Shown piece by piece: positions 42,292 to 50,954 of a stretch of 64,000 nt of DNA. The position numbers and the translations under genes are program-made. How positions within the stretch are numbered: the first letter of the stretch is position 1; each line of letters starts with the position of its first letter. The notes under the pieces are model-generated. The model ran no database searches and was not told where the DNA came from. It was given only the letters and a program-made list of their open reading frames with translations. This DNA comes from Flavobacterium noncentrifugens (GTDB taxonomy: Bacteria > Bacteroidota > Bacteroidia > Flavobacteriales > Flavobacteriaceae): NCBI RefSeq assembly GCF_900100375.1, contig NZ_FNEZ01000004.1, positions 186,001-250,000 of the forward strand, in the 5' to 3' direction.

Positions 42292-43101
42292 CTATAATCC
42301 GAAATTAATCATCCCATTTTCACGGATGAATGTCCATTCGGTAAAGCTGTTGCCAATTTCATGTCCGTCATAATCATATTTGAATTCTTCCCATTTGCTG
42401 TAATTGTGTGCTGATAGAGAACGGTTAAACGCTTCATCAAAAATCACAAATACCTGAAATGGATTTGTTTTATTGTCAAATTTTTTAAATTTACGAACCA
42501 CGCGCTCTTTGCTTGCCGGATTAAATGTCGGCTGTTGCGGCGAAACATAATAGGGATAACGTGTCACGATGCTGTCGACATCTGCGTTAGCATTGTAGAA
42601 AATTTCACTTTTTTCGTAAAACCTCCTGTTGTGGCGTTCATAACTTTTAAGAATTCCGTTCTCATAAAAATACTGAATGGTATCACGGATCAATGGCTGC
42701 AAATTGTCAACGTAGATTTTGTATTTCAGTTTGCCATCGGCAGTAAATTCAACAAACTGCTTGTTCCATTCGCCTTCATTGATGACGCTTTTGTCAATGA
42801 TTGTTGCAGTATTTGAAGCATACGAAACTTCTGTATACGCATTTTTATTGAAGATATGGGAATATCCAGTATTTGGATCCACAGCAGAAACGTCACCAAT
42901 CAATTTCACAATTTTCCCATCATTGTAAACCACATCAACATTCTCTGGAGATTGTTGTGTATCTAGCGGATAATCCATGTAATAAAAACGGTAGCTGCTG
43001 ATGCCGGTTGCCACTTCTGTACTATTGCTGTTTTCATCATCGCTTCCGCAGCCTGCTAAAAATAGAATTGGCAAAAGAAAGAGGATTTTATGAATTTTCA
43101 T
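42292..43101 (-). CDS. Lipoprotein of unknown function
   Basis: From Met at 43101 the product is 269 residues, beginning MKIHKILFLLPILFLAGCGSDDEN, a lipoprotein signal with Cys18 as lipid anchor and an acidic start of the mature chain. The body has many short beta strands with tyrosine-rich segments (YENGILKSYERHNRRFYEK) that look like a YD-repeat-like or wedge-shaped beta fold, but I do not recognise a family. The gene follows the GH3 fusion gene by 1 bp, so it is cotranscribed with it. Confidence 0.78.
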   Translation of the reverse strand: MKIHKILFLLPILFLAGCGSDDENSNSTEVATGISSYRFYYMDYPLDTQQSPENVDVVYNDGKIVKLIGDVSAVDPNTGYSHIFNKNAYTEVSYASNTATIIDKSVINEGEWNKQFVEFTADGKLKYKIYVDNLQPLIRDTIQYFYENGILKSYERHNRRFYEKSEIFYNANADVDSIVTRYPYYVSPQQPTFNPASKERVVRKFKKFDNKTNPFQVFVIFDEAFNRSLSAHNYSKWEEFKYDYDGHEIGNSFTEWTFIRENGMINFGL

Positions 43102-43102
43102 G

Positions 43103-46084
43103 CTATCTAATGATTGCAGATTGAATGATTTTCTGGATGTCTTCACGGATGTTTTCCTTCGACAATGTATTTACGGTCGATTCCGGGAAAGTCCTGTTGG
43201 ATAAAAACACATACACAATTTCCGTTTCCGGATCTGCCCATGCGATTCCGCCTGTAAAACCGGTGTGTCCGAAGCTTTCCGATGAAACGCAACCACAAGT
43301 TGGGCCAGGCGTTCCCGCTGGTTGAGGCTTATCAAAACCGAGTCCGCGCCTGTTTCCTTCCGCACAATAATGACAGGTATTGAATTCGTCAAAAGTCTTC
43401 GCTGAAAAATACTGATGGTTTCCATAATTTCCTTTTTGCAAATACATCTGCATGATTTTCGCCACGTCCATGGCATTTGAGAAAATTCCTGCATGTCCCG
43501 CGACGCCGCCGTCCATGGCTGCCGCCATGTCATGAACATACCCCTGGATTGTCTGGTAACGGAAATAATTGTCGACTTCCGTTGGAGGAATAATGTAATT
43601 GCTGAATTTTTTAAGCGGATTGTAAGTTGTATTGTTCATTCCAAGCGGACGGAAAAAATGGTCTTCGCTTAAAACATCCAATGATTTTCCGGTCGTTCTT
43701 TCGAGGTAATCGCGCAGCATAATAAACGTAAAATCGCTGTATTTGTATTCTTTTTTTGGAAGCAGTTTGCTGTCGATGATCATTTTCATGATGGTATCGT
43801 GGTAATCGTTTCGGATGAATAAACTGTCGGCGACCTGTTTTGAAAACTGGCTGTCGGAAATTTTTCGATAGTATTTATCAGATGGTTTTTTATTGGCATC
43901 CAACGTCGATTGGTAAAACGGAATCCAAGCCTGTAAACGCGCGTAATGCGACAGCAATTCTTTAAATGTAATCGCTTCTTTATCAGAATTTTTAAATGTT
44001 GGCAGCATCTCGCCCACCGTACTTTCGAGATTAATTTTCTTCTGGTCGTACTGCTGCATCACATTTGGCAAAGTCGAAACGATTTTAGTCAGCGATGCAA
44101 TGTCATACAAATCAGAATTTACGACTTTTACAGCATTGTCATACGTATGCGAACCGAACGATTTCTGGTAAATGACTTTTCCTTTTCGAGCTACTAAAAC
44201 CTGCAATCCCGGCGTCATTTTTTTATCAATGGCTTTTTTCGCGATCTGATCGATTTGTGATAAAATGGCTGGATTCATCCCAACGTTTTCCGGTGCTGTA
44301 AATCCGAGGCGGTTGATTTTTTGGGTATCGATTCCGTCACCAACTTTAAAATGTGGCGTGACCGAAACCGGAAGTTTTCCTTTGGCTTCGACAGCTCCAA
44401 AAATAATCTCAGCAGAAACTTCCTGCGCAATGTTGCTGTTTTGGTACGATTGTACGACACCTTCAATTTCGTCTAATGAAGCGATCTGCATCAATGAATA
44501 CGGTTTTGTAAACGCGTCGAGAATGACAACATTATTCTTTGCGATTTGCTGCAATTTTAACAATTCGGCATCGCTGAAGGCATGGCTTTTCCAGGCTTTA
44601 TCCGATTTGTGGAAACCAACGATTACGGTATTGAACGCTTTTAATTTGACATTTAAACTGTCGGTATTGTCGTCTGCAACTTCGGTAACTTCGGTATATT
44701 TTTTTAAGGTCGAAATAAAACTGCTGTTGGCATCGTCGCCTAATTTGACATAAGCGATTTTACTTGTTTCGAGGTTGTTGATCGGAAGAATATCGTTCTT
44801 ATTTTTTAGAATCGTAATGGCATTTTCATACAATTGGTATTGCAAAGCATCATTATCGGACGAATTCAAATCAGTATACAAATTCTTTAAATCGATTGGT
44901 TTGTATTGGTTTAAACCCGATTTGTATTTGTATTTCAAGATTTTCTTTACCGAATGCGCCAACCGTTCCGGTGTAATGATCGTATCCTGATATGCCGCGC
45001 AGATTTTCTCATACGCCACCGGAACATTTTCTGCAAAAAGCAAAATATCATTTCCTGCTAAAAATGCTTCAAGGTCGATTTCGCCTGGCTTCAAGTAGTT
45101 ACTTGCGGCTTTCATATTCAAAGCATCGGTAAAAATCAGTCCGTTGAAACCAAGGTGTTTCTGCAAAACATTCGTTACCACATTGTATGAAATCGACGAC
45201 GGATAATTCGGCCGCGGTTCCAATGCCGGAACATTCAAATGGGCGACCATGACCGATTCCAAGCCATCTTTAAAAAGCTGTTTGTATGGATAAAATTCTG
45301 TTTCTTCGAGGCGTTCGCGGGAGAAATTTACAACCGGAAGTCCGTAATGCGAATCGGTTTCGGTATCGCCGTGTCCTGGAAAATGCTTTCCTGTTGATAA
45401 AATGCCGCTGCTTTGAAAACCTTTCATGATCGCCGAAGCACTTTCGGCCACATTTTCCTTGCTTTCGCCAAACGAACGGAAACCGATAATTGGGTTTTTC
45501 GGATTGGTATTGATGTCCAAAACCGGCGCAAAATTAAACTGGATGCCCATTCTTTTGGTTTGGTAACCCATTTTCTCGCCGACTTTCCGGATTAGGTTTT
45601 TGTCTTTGATCGCGCCCAATGTCATATTCCATGGAAAACGATACGTCGAGTCGAGGCGCATGCTCAAACCCCATTCAGCATCAATACCAATAAATAATGG
45701 AAGTTTGGTTTTAGATTGGAAACGGTTGGTCAATCTGGCCTGGCGCAACGGCCCGCCCTGAAAAAAGATCAATCCGCCAACTTTATTCTCAGTAATTAAT
45801 TTGTCAATGCTTTTAATGTGCGCCGAATCTTTGTTAGAATAAGCCGCAACCATAAACAACTGCCCGATCTTTTCATCGAAAGTCAGTTGGTTGTAAACAC
45901 TATCGACCCATTTTTTCTGGACATCAGAATCATAACCATCGTTATAAACAACAGCTTCATTATTGGTTTCAGATATAATGGCTGGTGGAACAGCAACGAC
46001 CGGCTTGTTATTTTTAGAGCCCGCACAACTGATGGCAAAAATAATCCATCCAAGAAATAGCGCGTTGCAAAGAATTTTTTTCAT
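43103..46084 (-). CDS. Glycoside hydrolase family 3 / serine beta-lactamase-like fusion lipoprotein
   Basis: The 993-residue product has a lipoprotein signal (IIFAISCAGS). Residues ~50-590 are a GH3 module of the NagZ type: GKHFPGHGDTETDSHYG carries the acid/base His-Asp pair and IFTDALNMKA the nucleophile Asp; a GH3 C-terminal domain follows. Residues ~610-985 are a class C beta-lactamase-like domain with the serine in ASLTKIVS (SxxK), YSDFTF as the YxN-like motif and HTGFTGG as the KTG-like box. It probably removes N-acetylglucosamine and a peptide or ester from peptidoglycan fragments in the periplasm (inference). Confidence 0.9.
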   Translation of the reverse strand: MKKILCNALFLGWIIFAISCAGSKNNKPVVAVPPAIISETNNEAVVYNDGYDSDVQKKWVDSVYNQLTFDEKIGQLFMVAAYSNKDSAHIKSIDKLITENKVGGLIFFQGGPLRQARLTNRFQSKTKLPLFIGIDAEWGLSMRLDSTYRFPWNMTLGAIKDKNLIRKVGEKMGYQTKRMGIQFNFAPVLDINTNPKNPIIGFRSFGESKENVAESASAIMKGFQSSGILSTGKHFPGHGDTETDSHYGLPVVNFSRERLEETEFYPYKQLFKDGLESVMVAHLNVPALEPRPNYPSSISYNVVTNVLQKHLGFNGLIFTDALNMKAASNYLKPGEIDLEAFLAGNDILLFAENVPVAYEKICAAYQDTIITPERLAHSVKKILKYKYKSGLNQYKPIDLKNLYTDLNSSDNDALQYQLYENAITILKNKNDILPINNLETSKIAYVKLGDDANSSFISTLKKYTEVTEVADDNTDSLNVKLKAFNTVIVGFHKSDKAWKSHAFSDAELLKLQQIAKNNVVILDAFTKPYSLMQIASLDEIEGVVQSYQNSNIAQEVSAEIIFGAVEAKGKLPVSVTPHFKVGDGIDTQKINRLGFTAPENVGMNPAILSQIDQIAKKAIDKKMTPGLQVLVARKGKVIYQKSFGSHTYDNAVKVVNSDLYDIASLTKIVSTLPNVMQQYDQKKINLESTVGEMLPTFKNSDKEAITFKELLSHYARLQAWIPFYQSTLDANKKPSDKYYRKISDSQFSKQVADSLFIRNDYHDTIMKMIIDSKLLPKKEYKYSDFTFIMLRDYLERTTGKSLDVLSEDHFFRPLGMNNTTYNPLKKFSNYIIPPTEVDNYFRYQTIQGYVHDMAAAMDGGVAGHAGIFSNAMDVAKIMQMYLQKGNYGNHQYFSAKTFDEFNTCHYCAEGNRRGLGFDKPQPAGTPGPTCGCVSSESFGHTGFTGGIAWADPETEIVYVFLSNRTFPESTVNTLSKENIREDIQKIIQSAIIR

Positions 46085-46098
46085 TAAAAAGGTATTGG

Positions 46099-46581
46099 TT
46101 AAAAGAAACGGCTGTGCCAGCTTTCTGCGGCCGGAACTTCCCAGCCTTCATTCCATTCTTCAATCGTATTAACGAGATTGTTGAATACGATCGTATTTCC
46201 CGAAACTGCTTTTTCTTTGGCCATTTTTTTAAATTCAATCAAGGGCTTGTGTGCGATGTGTTCGCCAAGTTTGAACGTCACATTCATTTTATCCAATAGA
46301 TCGACACTGTATTTTTTCTCGAGATCCTGTATGAATTGCACCGAAGCGTCGATCGAACAGCCCGTCGCAATCTGGTTTTCGGGATTCACGGCAATGATGA
46401 TGAAGCGGTTGTATTTTAACTGGTAAGAAGCTTCGAGGCCGGTTCCGTGTGCTGCCCAGTTTTCGAGAAATGATTTGAGATCAGTTTCAATCGAAGCGAA
46501 TTCTTCCTCGGTGAATTTGCGGTTGGATTGGTAAATCCATATTTTTGATTCGGGCGGTAAAGTTTCAAAAGGAACGTACAT
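46099..46581 (-). CDS. Conserved flavobacterial protein, function unknown
   Basis: The 160-residue product is mixed alpha/beta with no signal peptide. Features are MYVPFETLPPESKIWIYQSNR at the start, FIIIAVNPENQIATGCSIDAS with a lone cysteine in the middle, and ESWHSRFF at the end. I recall such proteins being labelled as ABC transporter ATPase in related genomes, yet no Walker A or B motif is visible, so that label appears wrong. It is 14 bp upstream of the GH3 fusion gene. Confidence 0.7.
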   Translation of the reverse strand: MYVPFETLPPESKIWIYQSNRKFTEEEFASIETDLKSFLENWAAHGTGLEASYQLKYNRFIIIAVNPENQIATGCSIDASVQFIQDLEKKYSVDLLDKMNVTFKLGEHIAHKPLIEFKKMAKEKAVSGNTIVFNNLVNTIEEWNEGWEVPAAESWHSRFF

Positions 46582-46626
46582 AATTTTAATTTTTTGTAAA
46601 CCAAAAAGGTTTCGGTTGAGGAGAAA

Positions 46627-47223
46627 TTATTTTTTCTCTATTCCCGTGATCACTTTGTAATAACGGAATTCTTTTGATTTCGGGTCGAACAATTCGACTT
46701 CGCTGTATGACATGATGACTTTGTCTTTTTTTCGGATCAATCCGTCGGTGTATAATGAAGCCGTGTCGAAATAATCAAGTAAGATCAGGTTGTGCAATCG
46801 GTTATTTTTGTCTTTGACTTTGATCGTTACAAATTCATTGGTTACAAAATCGGATATTTCGCCTTCAATTTTTGGAGATTCTGCTGTCGAATTTTCGGAT
46901 GCATTGTCATTGGCCAAAGCCATCAAAACATCGGGACAGATCGAAAACATTTTGAGTGCGACATCCTGTCCTAATTTCCGCATCGAATCTTTATCTGAAA
47001 AATCAGTTTTAGATATTTTGTCGTATGCTTCTTTGTGCGTTGTGTAACTCTGAACGACGCAAGTTCCGAATTCCAACTGCAATTTTTCAGATGAAATATT
47101 CTTCAGATCCAGATTTTTAGCCATGACGCATTCGCAGGATTCTTTGGCCATAACGTCCATCAGTTCCTGGGCATTTAAAATTATTGCAAACAGCAGCGCA
47201 TACGCCAAAAAAACTCTCTTCAT
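46627..47223 (-). CDS. Exported protein of unknown function
   Basis: The 198-residue product starts with a signal peptide (MKRVFLAYALLFAIILNAQ) and has a Cys-x-Cys pair (KESCECVMAKN) near residue 30 and a third Cys (FGTCVVQSY) near 53, which may form disulfides or bind metal. The C-terminal half (about 115-198) is beta rich with basic turns. Its start codon overlaps the stop of the Fe-S protein gene by 1 bp, so expression is coupled. I do not recognise a family. Confidence 0.72.
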   Translation of the reverse strand: MKRVFLAYALLFAIILNAQELMDVMAKESCECVMAKNLDLKNISSEKLQLEFGTCVVQSYTTHKEAYDKISKTDFSDKDSMRKLGQDVALKMFSICPDVLMALANDNASENSTAESPKIEGEISDFVTNEFVTIKVKDKNNRLHNLILLDYFDTASLYTDGLIRKKDKVIMSYSEVELFDPKSKEFRYYKVITGIEKK

Positions 47224-48014
47224 TACAAATCCTGCGCGTTGGCAATTAATTCGGCTACGTCCATGACTTTGATTTCGCCTTCTTTTTCTTTATTTTTCAC
47301 ACCGTCGGTCATCATGGTATTGCAGAACGGACAACCGGCAGCGATAATTTGCGGTTGTACTTCGAGTGCATCGTCTGTACGCTCGACGTTGACTTCTTTA
47401 TTTCCGGGTTCGGCATCTTTAAACATTTGCGCTCCGCCTGCACCGCAGCATAATCCGTTTGCTTTGGAACGTTTCATTTCAACCAATTCGGCATCGAGTT
47501 TTGCGATTAAATCGCGCGGTGCTTCATATACATTATTCGCACGTCCTAAATAACACGGATCGTGAAACGTAATGCGCTTGCCTTTGAATTGCCCGCCTTC
47601 AATAGTCAATCGGCCTTCATCCAAAAGCGATTTTAAAAACTGCGTATGGTGAATGACTTCGTAAGTTCCGCCCAATTCAGGATATTCATTTTTCAGCGTA
47701 TTGAAACAATGCGGACAGGCCGTAACGATTTTTTTGGCTTCATAAGCATTCAAAACCTCGATGTTCATCATTGCCTGCATCTGGAACAGGAACTCATTCC
47801 CTGCCCTTTTTGCCGGATCGCCTGTGCAGCTTTCTTCGGTTCCGAGGACTGCAAAAGACACATTGGCACGGTTTAAAATCCGTACGAATGCTTTGGTGAT
47901 TTTCTTAGCCCTGTCGTCGAAACTTCCTGCGCAGCCCACCCAGAACAATACTTCCGGTTGTTGGCCTTGAGCCATCATTTCTGCCATTGTTGGCACTGTT
48001 AAAACTTCTGACAT
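47223..48014 (-). CDS. CCG-domain Fe-S binding protein (HdrB/GlpC-like)
   Basis: The 263-residue product has the cysteine-rich domains of heterodisulfide reductase and GlpC-type proteins: FWVGCAGSFDD near residue 25, TACPHCFNTLKNEY near 100, GLCCGAGGAQMF near 190 and AAGCPFCNTMM near 230. Such domains bind a non-cubane Fe-S cluster or a thiol redox site. It probably works with the membrane 4Fe-4S protein encoded at 48612-49940. Together the two match the halves of larger single-chain oxidoreductases. Confidence 0.88.
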   Translation of the reverse strand: MSEVLTVPTMAEMMAQGQQPEVLFWVGCAGSFDDRAKKITKAFVRILNRANVSFAVLGTEESCTGDPAKRAGNEFLFQMQAMMNIEVLNAYEAKKIVTACPHCFNTLKNEYPELGGTYEVIHHTQFLKSLLDEGRLTIEGGQFKGKRITFHDPCYLGRANNVYEAPRDLIAKLDAELVEMKRSKANGLCCGAGGAQMFKDAEPGNKEVNVERTDDALEVQPQIIAAGCPFCNTMMTDGVKNKEKEGEIKVMDVAELIANAQDL

Positions 48015-48085
48015 AATTTATTTTTGAGTTGCAAAGCTGCAAAGTTTTTTATACGCTCAACAAAATAACTCAGGTACTTTGTCAC

Positions 48086-48532
48086 TTATTCGTGTTTCCC
48101 GTCGTCGAAAACCTGTATCGTTACTTCTTTATCTACCAGGTCAGTGAATTTTCCGCGGTAACGCGTCGCTTTCACTAAATGGTTGTCGATCCAGTGGTAG
48201 TTTCCGCCACGCGGTTTTCCCATCACCATTCCGTGGTATTTGAAACCGTGCTGCTTGAGCCATCTTTCGGTGTATTCGCGGTGCGCTTCTGTTCTGGATG
48301 TGAAGAAGAAAATAATATGTCCTTCATCGTACCAGCGGTTTAGTGTTTCTAAAGCATCGGGATACAATTCAGCGGTCAGCATGCGTTCCGGCTCTTCATT
48401 CGGAATGTCGTCACAGATCGTTCCGTCAATATCAATGAGGTAATTTTTAATGCCTTCAGGCAAAACCGGGCTTATTTTGTGTCCGTTTTCAGTCGTTTCC
48501 TGTAGGTTTTTTTCAATTTCGTTTGCGTCCAT
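48086..48532 (-). CDS. HAD-like phosphatase-fold protein
   Basis: The 148-residue product has a HAD motif I DIDGTICDD (about residues 34-42), motif II TSRTE and an acidic motif IV near the end (VFDDGKHE). Homologues are sometimes annotated as phosphoheptose isomerase, but the sequence lacks a SIS-type fold and matches HAD proteins better. The substrate is unknown. It lies between the two genes of the split Fe-S oxidoreductase, in the same direction. Confidence 0.75.
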   Translation of the reverse strand: MDANEIEKNLQETTENGHKISPVLPEGIKNYLIDIDGTICDDIPNEEPERMLTAELYPDALETLNRWYDEGHIIFFFTSRTEAHREYTERWLKQHGFKYHGMVMGKPRGGNYHWIDNHLVKATRYRGKFTDLVDKEVTIQVFDDGKHE

Positions 48533-48611
48533 TTTCGTTTGGTTTCTAATTTTGATTCATTAAAAACACCCTTAACCTCACCTATAAGAGAATTTTCGTT
48601 CTATGTTATTA

Positions 48612-49940
48612 TTAATTTTCGTTTTTCCAGTTCAGCCTGTCCTGTTGGTTGTATTGCCATGGCGCGCCGTTGTTTTCAATATTTGTCATCATCGCATTGA
48701 GCGACATCGGTGCTGCACTTTGCTCCATGACCAAATAACGTCTCATGTCGATAATGATTGATAGCGGACTGATATTGACCGGACACTCTTCGACACAAGC
48801 GTTGCACGACGTACATGCCCATAATTCTTCAGGCGTGATGTAATCATTCAATAAAGTCTTATTATCCGGAATGAAAATGCCTTTATTGGCATCAATATTT
48901 TTACCGACTTCTTCCAATCTGTCGCGCGTATCCATCATAATTTTGCGCGGCGATAATTTTTTTCCTGTAATATTTGCCGGACAGGATGACGTACATCTCC
49001 CACATTCGGTGCAAGTATAAGCATTCAGCAATTGTACCCAGTTTAAATCCTGAACATCGCTGGCGCCGAATTTTACGGGAACCGCATTTTCATCGACAGG
49101 AGCGGCAGCAAACGGATCGGCGTTTGGATCCATCATTAATTTGACTTCATTGGTCACCGATTCTAAGTTGTCGAATTTTCCTTTCGGATTCAAATCTGCA
49201 AAATACGTATTTGGAAAAGCCAGTAAAATATGAAGGTGTTTTGAAAAGTACAGGTAATTCAGGAATACTAAAATTCCGGAAATGTGAATCCACCAGAATG
49301 CGCGTTCCAAAAGCATCACCGTACTTTCATTCATTCCATTGAAAATTGGTTCGATGAATTGGGAAACCGGAAATGCGCCTGCTTTCTCATAATGCCCGAA
49401 TCCGAGCAATTGCAAATGGAAATCGGCGGCATTCATTAAAAGGAACAATGACATCAGCGCGACTTCAAAATACAAAATATAATTTGCATCGCTTTTTGGC
49501 CATCCTTTCAAATCTGAATGGATGAATCTTTTGAGTTTGATGATGTTTCTCCGGGCTAAAAAAGTAAGGACAGCTACTAAAACAAGAAGCGCCAATATTT
49601 CAAATGAGCCGATTAAAATGCTGTAAAAAGCCCCGAGAAAAGAAAAAATACGGTGCGTCCCGAAAAGTCCGTCAATGACTATTTCTAATACTTCAATATT
49701 GATGATAACAAAGCCAACATACACAATAATGTGCAGCAAACCTGCCACCGGGCGTTTGACCATTTTAGACTGCCCGAGTGCGATCAGTGCCATATTTCCC
49801 CATCTTGCTGACGGATTATCTGAACGATCAATATCGCGACCAAGCTTGATGTTGCGGATGATTTTTTTGATATTCACCCCAAAAAATCCAAAGCCAAGGC
49901 AAAGAATAATTGCAAATAAAATATTGTCTAAATAGCCCAT
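48612..49940 (-). CDS. Membrane 4Fe-4S oxidoreductase subunit (NarI-like plus two ferredoxin motifs)
   Basis: The 442-residue product has about five membrane helices (residues ~5-25, 70-90, 105-125, 155-175 and 225-245), then a soluble part with two 4Fe-4S motifs: CTECGRCTSSCPAN and CTSCNACVEECPVN. This is the N-terminal architecture of membrane HdrD/EMO-type quinone oxidoreductases. The partner CCG-domain protein at 47223-48014 would supply the rest. It is expected to pass electrons to menaquinone in the inner membrane (inference). Confidence 0.87.
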   Translation of the reverse strand: MGYLDNILFAIILCLGFGFFGVNIKKIIRNIKLGRDIDRSDNPSARWGNMALIALGQSKMVKRPVAGLLHIIVYVGFVIINIEVLEIVIDGLFGTHRIFSFLGAFYSILIGSFEILALLVLVAVLTFLARRNIIKLKRFIHSDLKGWPKSDANYILYFEVALMSLFLLMNAADFHLQLLGFGHYEKAGAFPVSQFIEPIFNGMNESTVMLLERAFWWIHISGILVFLNYLYFSKHLHILLAFPNTYFADLNPKGKFDNLESVTNEVKLMMDPNADPFAAAPVDENAVPVKFGASDVQDLNWVQLLNAYTCTECGRCTSSCPANITGKKLSPRKIMMDTRDRLEEVGKNIDANKGIFIPDNKTLLNDYITPEELWACTSCNACVEECPVNISPLSIIIDMRRYLVMEQSAAPMSLNAMMTNIENNGAPWQYNQQDRLNWKNEN

Positions 49941-49949
49941 AATGCTAGT

Positions 49950-50906
49950 TTACTTTTTAATGGAATCATTTACCGGAGCGACGTACGGCTTGTTTTTCTT
50001 ACCGAAAAGCGACACATTTACATAACGCGTAGGGTTCAATCTAACGTCCTGCAATAATAATTCGAGCTCTTTTGAAGTCTGCGTCAGGTTTTTATACAAC
50101 GCTTCGTCTTTCAGCAATTTCCCCATTGTTCCTTTTCCGGATTGCACATCGGCGATGATCGCATCAACATTGTCAAGTGTTTTCTGGAGGTTTTTCGCTG
50201 TTTTGCCCAAATCGGCTTTGTTTAGGGAATCTGAAATCTGGGAGAAATCTTTAGACACTTTATTGAAATTGGATACTATCCCGTCAATTTTTCCTTTGTT
50301 ATTATCCAAAATTCCGTTTAAGCTTCCTGATGCTTTGTGGAATTGTTCCATCGTCACACGCAATTCGGCAAGGCTTACTTTAAGGTTTTCCTGTGATTTT
50401 TTATCGAGAACGTTATTGACATTGGTCAACAGCAAATCGGCATTCAATAAAACTTTGTCTAATTTTTCCTGGATCGGCGTCAATTTTTCACCTACAAGTG
50501 ACGTTAGTCCAGGAATATCATCGCCCATCAAAACATCGCCGGTTACTGCTAATGTACCATCTTTATAATTTGGGATGATCTGAATTTGCTTTCCGCCGAT
50601 AAGCCCCGGCTCATAAATCGCAGCTACGCTTGTTTTCGAAATCGGGAAATCCGACTTGATCTGAAGTTCGACACGGATTTTCCCTGATTTGTTCAGGAAT
50701 TCAATTTTGTGGACTTTTCCGATTGCAAGTCCGTTGATCGTAATTGGAGCCGAAGTCGTCAAACCTTCCACATTGTCATAATACACATACAATGTTTTGT
50801 AATCGGTTAGCAAGTCACGCCCTTTAAGGAAACTGTATCCCCAGATGAAAAGCAAAATGGACGAAAGGACTAATATGGCGGTTTTAATTTCTCTTGATAT
50901 TTTCAA
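49950..50906 (-). CDS. MCE/MlaD-family lipid transport protein
   Basis: The 318-residue product has one N-terminal membrane segment (residues ~9-26) and an MCE domain at about 35-120 (VYYDNVEGLTTSAPITINGLAIGKV plus VELQIKSDFPISKTS-type strands). The rest is a long helical region. MCE proteins such as MlaD form rings that move phospholipids between membranes. The usual permease and ATPase genes are not adjacent. A -7 box is just upstream, and it lies between the amidase and the Fe-S genes. Confidence 0.88.
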   Translation of the reverse strand: MKISREIKTAILVLSSILLFIWGYSFLKGRDLLTDYKTLYVYYDNVEGLTTSAPITINGLAIGKVHKIEFLNKSGKIRVELQIKSDFPISKTSVAAIYEPGLIGGKQIQIIPNYKDGTLAVTGDVLMGDDIPGLTSLVGEKLTPIQEKLDKVLLNADLLLTNVNNVLDKKSQENLKVSLAELRVTMEQFHKASGSLNGILDNNKGKIDGIVSNFNKVSKDFSQISDSLNKADLGKTAKNLQKTLDNVDAIIADVQSGKGTMGKLLKDEALYKNLTQTSKELELLLQDVRLNPTRYVNVSLFGKKNKPYVAPVNDSIKK

Positions 50907-50923
50907 AATGCAATTTTTTTTAA

Positions 50924-50931
50924 CAAAATTA
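50924..50931 (-). promoter_or_regulatory. -7 box TAATTTTG for the MCE gene
   Basis: Read on the minus strand, TAATTTTG matches TAnnTTTG and sits 17 bp before the start of the MCE gene, within the 48-bp gap to the amidase gene. Confidence 0.5.
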
Positions 50932-50954
50932 GAATAATTATTTAAACTCAGGCT

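Noticed and set aside
46099..46581. ABC transporter ATPase
   Set aside because: This is a label I recall for homologues, but the sequence lacks Walker A, Walker B and the LSGGQ signature.
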